A DNA stretch of 8,633 bases from Ilumatobacteraceae bacterium (GTDB taxonomy: Bacteria; Actinomycetota; Acidimicrobiia; Acidimicrobiales; Ilumatobacteraceae), in assembly GCA_016650435.1 (NCBI GenBank), contig JAENVT010000409.1:1-8633 (forward strand), written 5' to 3'. Both the position numbers and the translations under genes were made by a program. The notes below the pieces were generated by a model. The model saw only the letters and a program-made list of their open reading frames with translations. It was not told the origin of the DNA and did not search any database. Below are positions 4,790-8,633 of the stretch, piece by piece. The stretch's first letter is position 1, and each line of letters opens with the position of its first letter.

Positions 4790-5938
4790 TCAGCCGATTT
4801 TTAGGGCGGCGTTGAAGATCTTCTTCGACTTGAACTCCACGGCGATGCGGCGGGCCATCTCGTGGAAGAGCTTGGCTGCCTCGCTGTCGGGATCGGCGAC
4901 GGTGATGGGGATGCCGTCGTCGCCGCCCTCGCGCAACTCGGGCAACAGTGGAAGTTTGCCGAGCAGCGGGACACCGAGGGAATCCGCAAGCTCCTGGCCG
5001 CCACCTTCGCCGAAGATCTCGTAGCGTTTGCCGTCGTCGCCGGTGAACCAGCTCATGTTCTCGATCACGGCTTTGACCGTCATGTTGACCTTCGCGGCCA
5101 TCGCCGCTGACAGTGCGGCGACCTTCTGGGCAGCAGGCTGCGGGGTCGTCACGACGTACACCTCCGCGCGCGGCAAGTACTGGCTGAGGCTGAGGGCGAT
5201 ATCGCCGGTGCCTGGCGGCATGTCGATCAGCAAGAAGTCGGGCTCGTCCCAGAACACATCGGTGAGGAACTGCTCGAGCGCCTTGTGCAGCATCGGGCCA
5301 CGCCAGACGACGGCCTGGCCCTCCGGCACGAAGTAGCCGATCGAGATGCAGCGCACGCCGTGGCTTTCGGGCGGCACCAACATCCCATCGATCACGACGG
5401 GGTCGCGATCGGCGCCGAGCATTCGCGGGATCGAGAAGCCGTAGATGTCGGCGTCGACGATGCCGACTGAGTAACCCTGTTGGGCGAGGGCCACGGCCAG
5501 GTTGACGGTGACGCTCGATTTGCCGACTCCGCCCTTGCCGGACGAGATCAACAGCGGACGTGTCTTCGATCCGGGCTCGGCGAACGGCACCTTGCGACCC
5601 TCGGCATGCCCGTGTGCCTGGCCTTGGCCGGCAGTGTCACCGGGGTTGCCGTGCACCATCATCCGCACGGCCTCGCGCTCTTGGTCGGTCATGACCGTGA
5701 AGTCGAGGGCAACCCGTTTCACGCCGGGCAGCGGGGCCACCGCTGCGGTCACCCGGCTGGTGATCTCGTTGCGCAACGGGCAGCCGGCAACGGTGAGCGC
5801 GATCAGGACATCGACCACGCCGTCGTTGTCGAGCGATGCCTTTCGAACCATTCCGAGGTCGACGATCGATCGCCGAAGCTCGGGATCCTCCACGGGCCGC
5901 AAGGCCTCGATGATCTGCTCAGTCGTGGTTGCCGGCAT
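4790..5938 (-). CDS. mrp: Mrp/ApbC (NBP35-type) Fe-S cluster carrier P-loop ATPase
   Basis: This 382-residue protein has the standard two-domain plan. The N-terminal MIP18/DUF59 domain spans about 1-95, with 'LRPVEDPELRRSIVDLGMV' and the conserved Cys in 'TVAGCPLR' (C53). A His/Gly-rich linker (97-125) follows, then the ATPase domain with deviant Walker A GKGGVGKS (134-141), switch 'DADIYGFSIPRML' and Walker B-like 'LLIDMPPGTGD' (236-246). Mrp proteins accept and hand over Fe-S clusters in the cytoplasm. The usual C-terminal CXXC that holds the bridging cluster is absent: the position after ENMS reads WFTGDDGKRYEIFG, and the only cysteines are C53 and C197. The ATG at 5938 has GAAAGG 5 nt upstream. 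A longer reading to 6034 would overlap the sufR-like gene and adds non-family sequence, so it is rejected. It diverges from an Fe-S sensing regulator. Confidence 0.93.
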   Translation of the reverse strand: MPATTTEQIIEALRPVEDPELRRSIVDLGMVRKASLDNDGVVDVLIALTVAGCPLRNEITSRVTAAVAPLPGVKRVALDFTVMTDQEREAVRMMVHGNPGDTAGQGQAHGHAEGRKVPFAEPGSKTRPLLISSGKGGVGKSSVTVNLAVALAQQGYSVGIVDADIYGFSIPRMLGADRDPVVIDGMLVPPESHGVRCISIGYFVPEGQAVVWRGPMLHKALEQFLTDVFWDEPDFLLIDMPPGTGDIALSLSQYLPRAEVYVVTTPQPAAQKVAALSAAMAAKVNMTVKAVIENMSWFTGDDGKRYEIFGEGGGQELADSLGVPLLGKLPLLPELREGGDDGIPITVADPDSEAAKLFHEMARRIAVEFKSKKIFNAALKIG

Positions 5939-6000
5939 GGTGGCCTTTCGGGGAAACAGTCGCAGCAAATTACTACTACGCAGATAGGTAGAATACCGGC
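5939..6000. promoter_or_regulatory. Divergent mrp / sufR-like promoter region with candidate operator
   Basis: This 62-bp gap must hold both promoters. On the plus strand TAGAAT (5989-5994) lies 6 nt before the GTG at 6001. On the minus strand TAATTT (5972-5967) could be the mrp -10, giving a leader of about 20 nt that contains GAAAGG (5949-5944). Between and across them is an imperfect inverted repeat, CTAC (5973-5976) with GTAG (5988-5991), or alternatively CTAC at 5976-5979. A regulator bound there would cover the sufR-like -10 box and abut the mrp one. The symmetry is short and the operator call is tentative. Confidence 0.45.
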
Positions 6001-6729
6001 GTGGCTGCGAACCCGCCCAGCGCACCGATGACATCCGGTGCTTTCACCGCGACTGTGTCGGCAATCACCAACGCGTTCGGCGACCCAACCCGTCGCGGCA
6101 TCTACTTGTTCGCCCGCGAGCACGACGAAGGCGTCACGGCCTCGCAGGTTGCCGAGCAATTCGGTCTCCACCCCAACGTCGCCCGTCATCACCTCGACCG
6201 TCTCGCCGCCGGCGGCTATCTCGAGGTCGCCGTGGAGCGTGCCGAAGGCGCCGGCGCAGGTCGCCCGTCGAAGCGCTATCGATCAGTGGCCAATGTGTCG
6301 ATCGACGTGCCCGTGCGCAGCGACGATCTCGTGCTGTCGCTGTTGGGCAAGGCCCTGGCTTTACTACCCAGCGATCAAGCCGAGTCAATGGCCGAACAAG
6401 TCGGTCAGGAATACGGGCAGGCAATGGCCGCCGGACTCTCGGGTCCCGATGTTGCCGCCGGGCAACGAAGCCTGCGGTCGGCCATGCAGGCGGTCGCCGA
6501 CGCGCTCACTGCGCACGGCTTCGCCGCTCACGCCGATCAACGCAACAACCAACTTCGAATTGTCAACAACCATTGCCCGTTCGGCGATGTGGCGATCGAG
6601 CACCCGGTGATCTGCGCCGTCGACCGCGGTATGGTCAAGGGGATGCTCGGCGCGTTGTGTGGCGACACCGATGTCAGCACCGAGGCATCGTTGCCGCGTG
6701 GCGACACGTTCTGCGCGACCACCTTCTGA
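6001..6729 (+). CDS. SufR-like Fe-S cluster sensing transcriptional regulator
   Basis: This 242-residue protein has an N-terminal winged helix-turn-helix of the ArsR/DeoR-like type: 'FGDPTRRGIYLFAREHDEGVTASQVAEQ' and 'HPNVARHHLDRLAAGGYLEV', with the wing at 'GAGRPSKRYR'. The C-terminal region has four cysteines, C192, C205, C220 and C238, with spacing C-X12-C-X14-C-X17-C. They begin in 'NHCPFGDVAIEHPVIC' and end in 'GDTFCATTF'. This is the hallmark of the SufR family, which binds an Fe-S cluster and represses Fe-S assembly genes when clusters are plentiful. The GTG at 6001 is supported by a -10 box TAGAAT 6 nt upstream and the absence of a Shine-Dalgarno, so the mRNA is probably leaderless. 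The divergent partner is mrp and not the sufBDCSU operon, which is not in the window. The gene converges with the DJ-1-type gene, with 12 nt between stops. Confidence 0.85.
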   Translation: MAANPPSAPMTSGAFTATVSAITNAFGDPTRRGIYLFAREHDEGVTASQVAEQFGLHPNVARHHLDRLAAGGYLEVAVERAEGAGAGRPSKRYRSVANVSIDVPVRSDDLVLSLLGKALALLPSDQAESMAEQVGQEYGQAMAAGLSGPDVAAGQRSLRSAMQAVADALTAHGFAAHADQRNNQLRIVNNHCPFGDVAIEHPVICAVDRGMVKGMLGALCGDTDVSTEASLPRGDTFCATTF

Positions 6730-6741
6730 GGCGCACCGCCG

Positions 6742-7380
6742 CTACTTGCGCAGTTGTGCGTACTCGATTACTCGCTGAACGATCACGTCGTCGCACTTCG
6801 CCAACGAACCGTTGTCGAATGGTGGCTGCGGGTCGTATTCGATCATCAACTGGGCCGCTTGTGCCGCGGTGCGATCGACCAGTAGCTCGACGAGCCTCAA
6901 GGCCATGTCGATCCCGCTCGACACTCCGGCAGCAGTGATGATCCTGTCGTCGAGATGCTCGACGACGCGTTCTGCGGTCGGCGTCGCACCCGTCGCTTCC
7001 AATTCGGGGTAGCACGCCCAGTGCGTTGTGGCCGTCAGACCCTTCAACAACCCGGCGCCTCCGAGCACGATCGATCCGGTGCACACCGACGTGGTGTACG
7101 TGGTCGTCTCGTGTGCGTTGCGAACCCAATCCAGCACGCGTTCATCGTGCACGAGTGGCCGGGTGCCGACGCCTCCTGGAAACACCACGATGTCGGGCTT
7201 GGGCATCTCCTCGAAGGTTGCGTCGATGGTGACGCCGAGAATGCCGTTCTCGCTGCGGACCTCGCCGCGCTGATGGCCGATGAACGTGATGTCGATCGTA
7301 GGAATGCGTTGCAGCACTTCGTACGGGCCGATGGCGTCGAGCGCCGTGAAACGAGGGAACAGCGGTATCGCGATCTGCAT
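6742..7380 (-). CDS. DJ-1/PfpI family protein, isonitrile hydratase-like
   Basis: This 212-residue single-domain member of the DJ-1/PfpI superfamily has the nucleophile elbow 'TSVCTGSIVLGGAGLL' with C100. It also has 'LDAIGPYEVL' with D15 near the N-terminus, 'VVFPGGVGTRPL', 'ATTHWACYPEL' and 'EYDPQPPFDNGS'. The Asp / Cys-Thr combination (D15, C100, T101) and the C-terminal 'PPF..GS' match isonitrile hydratase (InhA) of Pseudomonas, which hydrates isonitriles to N-substituted formamides. Assignment to that reaction is by resemblance only, and other DJ-1 family activities remain possible. The ATG at 7380 fits the family N-terminus. GAAAGA at 7394-7389 is a modest ribosome binding site that overlaps the stop of the upstream glxA-like gene. 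The 13-nt gap to that gene indicates one operon. Confidence 0.85.
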   Translation of the reverse strand: MQIAIPLFPRFTALDAIGPYEVLQRIPTIDITFIGHQRGEVRSENGILGVTIDATFEEMPKPDIVVFPGGVGTRPLVHDERVLDWVRNAHETTTYTTSVCTGSIVLGGAGLLKGLTATTHWACYPELEATGATPTAERVVEHLDDRIITAAGVSSGIDMALRLVELLVDRTAAQAAQLMIEYDPQPPFDNGSLAKCDDVIVQRVIEYAQLRK

Positions 7381-7393
7381 CGAATGAGTCTTT

Positions 7394-8413
7394 CTATGAA
7401 GCGGCGTGGAGTTGCCGCGCCGGTTGGGATTGAGACCTGGATTGAGAGTGGAATCGGCGCCGGTATGCGTCCGGGGCCACACCGACGCGACGCTGGAACG
7501 CGCGCCGAAGCGACTCGGCCGTGCCGAGGCCGCAGGTGATGGCGATGAGATCGAGCGAAGACGTCGTTGTCTCCAACTCGGTGCGCGCGGCTTCGACGCG
7601 CACTCGCTCGACGTAGCGCGCCGGCGTCTCGCCGACCTCGGCGGTGAACACCCGGCTGAAATGCCGGCTGCTCATCGCCGCTCGCGTGGCAAGGAGGTCG
7701 AGGCGATGGTCGTCTCCGGGATGGTTGTCGATGTAGTCCTGTGCGGCGCGCACGGTTGTGCGGCCGGCCCGCGGGATCCACACCGGCGCGGCGAACTGGG
7801 TCTGGCCACCCGGTCGATGCAGGAACATCACCATCCAACGCGCAACAGTCTGGGCGATCTCGCTGCCGTAGTCGACCTCGACCATCGCCAGGGCGAGGTC
7901 GATGCCCGCGGTGACGCCGGCCGATGTCCACACGCTGCCGTCGTGTGTGTAGATCGGATCCGCATCAACTGTCAGTCGCGGATATTCGTCCGCAAGCTGC
8001 TGGGCTCTGGCCCAGTGTGTTGTCACGGTCCGACCGTCGAGCAGACCAGCTTCAGCGCCGATGAACGTCCCGCTGCACACGGTTGCGACCCGCCGGCTGT
8101 TGCGTGCTGCCTTGCGAATCCAGTCGAGGAGCGGCGTGTCGTACCGCGCTGTCTGTGAACCTTCCCCGCCCGGTATCAACAGCGTGTCGATTCTCAGCCG
8201 TCCCGCTGGAAACGGTGCCGTGACGATCTGCAATCCGCTCTCCGTGGTGATCGGCGTGCCGTGCTCCGAGACGATGGACAGGTCGTAGCCGGCATTCGCT
8301 CGCTTCTTCGCGGCCAGTACTGCCGTCGCCCCGGCGAACACTTCATGGGGGCCGACAGCATCCAGTGGTTGCATGCCGTCGAAGGCAACAATGACGATTG
8401 ATCGGCGAGCCAT
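7394..8413 (-). CDS. GlxA family regulator: DJ-1-like sensor domain plus AraC-type HTH
   Basis: This 339-residue protein has an N-terminal DJ-1/PfpI-like domain (about 4-195): 'FDGMQPLDAVGPHEVF' with D19, 'LLIPGGEGS', the nucleophile elbow 'ATVCSGTFIGAEAGLL' with C113, 'TVTTHWARA' and 'VTAGIDLALAMVE'. It is followed by an AraC/XylS helix-turn-helix pair (about 224-321): 'LATRAAMSSRHFSRVF' and 'LDLIAITCGLGTAESLRRAFQRRVGVAPDAYRRRF'. The tail is Ser/Gln-rich. This is the GlxA architecture, in which the amidase-like domain is thought to sense a ligand. The ATG at 8413 gives the normal N-terminus; the open frame upstream of it has no family sequence and crosses the start of the next gene. There is no clear Shine-Dalgarno, and a perfect 13-bp palindrome abuts the start. 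The gene lies 13 nt upstream of the DJ-1 enzyme, so it probably controls its own operon. Confidence 0.92.
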   Translation of the reverse strand: MARRSIVIVAFDGMQPLDAVGPHEVFAGATAVLAAKKRANAGYDLSIVSEHGTPITTESGLQIVTAPFPAGRLRIDTLLIPGGEGSQTARYDTPLLDWIRKAARNSRRVATVCSGTFIGAEAGLLDGRTVTTHWARAQQLADEYPRLTVDADPIYTHDGSVWTSAGVTAGIDLALAMVEVDYGSEIAQTVARWMVMFLHRPGGQTQFAAPVWIPRAGRTTVRAAQDYIDNHPGDDHRLDLLATRAAMSSRHFSRVFTAEVGETPARYVERVRVEAARTELETTTSSLDLIAITCGLGTAESLRRAFQRRVGVAPDAYRRRFHSQSRSQSQPARQLHAAS

Positions 8414-8415
8414 GT

Positions 8416-8428
8416 GGCGATCATCGCC
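8416..8428. promoter_or_regulatory. Perfect palindrome GGCGAT-C-ATCGCC next to glxA-like start
   Basis: These perfect 6-bp arms around one central base lie 2 nt upstream of the regulator's ATG on the minus strand. It could be an autoregulatory operator or an mRNA hairpin hiding the start. The function is inferred from position only. Confidence 0.35.
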
Positions 8429-8433
8429 TGTTG

Positions 8434-8447
8434 TGACGATGGCGTCA
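8434..8447. promoter_or_regulatory. Inverted repeat TGACG-ATGG-CGTCA upstream of glxA-like gene
   Basis: These perfect 5-bp arms with a 4-bp spacer are 5 bp beyond the palindrome at 8416-8428, in the gap shared with the divergent DUF3107 gene. Together they could be a double operator. AraC-type proteins more often use direct repeats, so caution is needed. Confidence 0.28.
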
Positions 8448-8506
8448 ATGACAGCATTCCCACGAATCAGGACATAGGCAAAGTCCCAACTTCCGCGATC
8501 TGTCTC

Positions 8507-8512
8507 TACGAT
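8507..8512 (+). promoter_or_regulatory. -10 box (TACGAT) for DUF3107 gene
   Basis: TACGAT lies 28 nt before the GTG at 8541. It gives a short leader that contains AAAGGA at 8530-8535. No convincing -35 is seen. Confidence 0.4.
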
Positions 8513-8540
8513 GGGCGCGACCCTCTTCGAAAGGACCGAC

Positions 8541-8633
8541 GTGGACGTACGCATCGGCGTCACCCAAGCACCCCGCGAGCTCACCCTCGAGTTGCCCGAC
8601 GACCTCGACCGTGAGGCTTTGAAGACCAAGATC
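8541..8633 (+). CDS. DUF3107 family protein, 3'-truncated by window edge
   Basis: The GTG at 8541 opens a frame that stays open to the last base, giving 31 residues: VDVRIGVTQAPRELTLELPD and on. This matches the start of DUF3107, a family of small actinobacterial proteins (about 70-80 residues; TB9.4 of Mycobacterium tuberculosis begins in the same way, with 'KIG...PREL'). The function is unknown. AAAGGA at 8530-8535 lies 5 nt before the GTG and decides the start, with a -10 candidate at 8507-8512. The gene diverges from the glxA-like regulator across a 127-bp gap. The rest of the gene is outside the window. Confidence 0.78.
   Translation, partial: MDVRIGVTQAPRELTLELPDDLDREALKTKI

Noticed and set aside
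5939..6034. 32-residue N-terminal extension of Mrp
   Set aside because: It would cover the shared promoter and the first codons of the SufR-like gene, while a good ribosome binding site precedes the ATG at 5938.
7381..7482. 34-residue extension of the DJ-1-type protein
   Set aside because: It overlaps the end of the glxA-like gene and carries no family sequence. The DJ-1 fold begins at MQIAIPLFPRF.
8414..8629. 72-residue extension of the GlxA-like regulator
   Set aside because: It crosses the DUF3107 start, promoter and both palindromes, and the family N-terminus starts at MARRSIVIVAFDG.
1..8633. CRISPR array, tRNA or rRNA gene, transposase or integrase
   Set aside because: No regularly spaced repeat series, no cloverleaf-like or rRNA-like stretch, and no protein with recombinase motifs was found in any frame.

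Overview
The window is high-GC, densely coded DNA of the kind found in Actinobacteria. A DUF3107 protein, a SufR-type regulator, an Mrp protein without its C-terminal CXXC, DUF4190/DUF4328 proteins with proline-rich N-termini and many leaderless promoter-start arrangements all fit. An Acidimicrobiia-like (Ilumatobacter-type) host is my best guess, but it rests on protein style only. I see no rRNA, tRNA, CRISPR array, integrase or transposase. No gap between genes exceeds about 205 bases.

Layout, left to right. Bases 1-668 (+) hold the 3' part of a CcmI-like TPR membrane protein whose start lies outside the window. Bases 715-1089 and 1120-1473 (+) are two tandem small DUF4190 membrane proteins. 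Facing them on the minus strand is a two-gene unit of a DUF4328 membrane protein (1939-2694) and a SixA-type histidine phosphatase (1478-1939), with overlapping stop and start codons. Bases 2766-3377 (+) encode a cytoplasmic YuiH-like sulfite-oxidase-family molybdoenzyme. Then comes a divergent pair: a small cupin (3395-3898, -) and a TetR regulator (3958-4584, +). Bases 4585-4789 are non-coding but structured. They hold a relic of the 3' end of the sulfite-oxidase-like gene, a 17-bp direct repeat and a strong imperfect palindrome. Next is a second divergent pair: an Mrp/ApbC Fe-S carrier (4790-5938, -) and a SufR-like Fe-S sensing regulator (6001-6729, +). A GlxA-type regulator (7394-8413, -) and an isonitrile-hydratase-like DJ-1/PfpI enzyme (6742-7380, -) form an operon. 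The first 31 codons of a DUF3107 gene (8541, +) run off the right edge.

Three themes link the genes. First, regulator and target pairs recur: TetR with cupin, SufR with Mrp, GlxA with the DJ-1 enzyme. Each of the three has inverted repeats nearby that could be operators. Second, at least five genes begin 6-9 nt after a TANNNT -10 box with no Shine-Dalgarno, which implies leaderless mRNAs. Third, the cupin-tetR pair is bracketed by a direct repeat of the sulfite-oxidase-like gene's 3' terminus (34 of 39 bases identical). This suggests that the pair arrived as a cassette at that gene end, or that a duplication decayed there. This bracketed cassette and its adjoining palindromic repeats are the least explained part of the window. 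I do not see convincing evidence of a wholly new multi-gene system.
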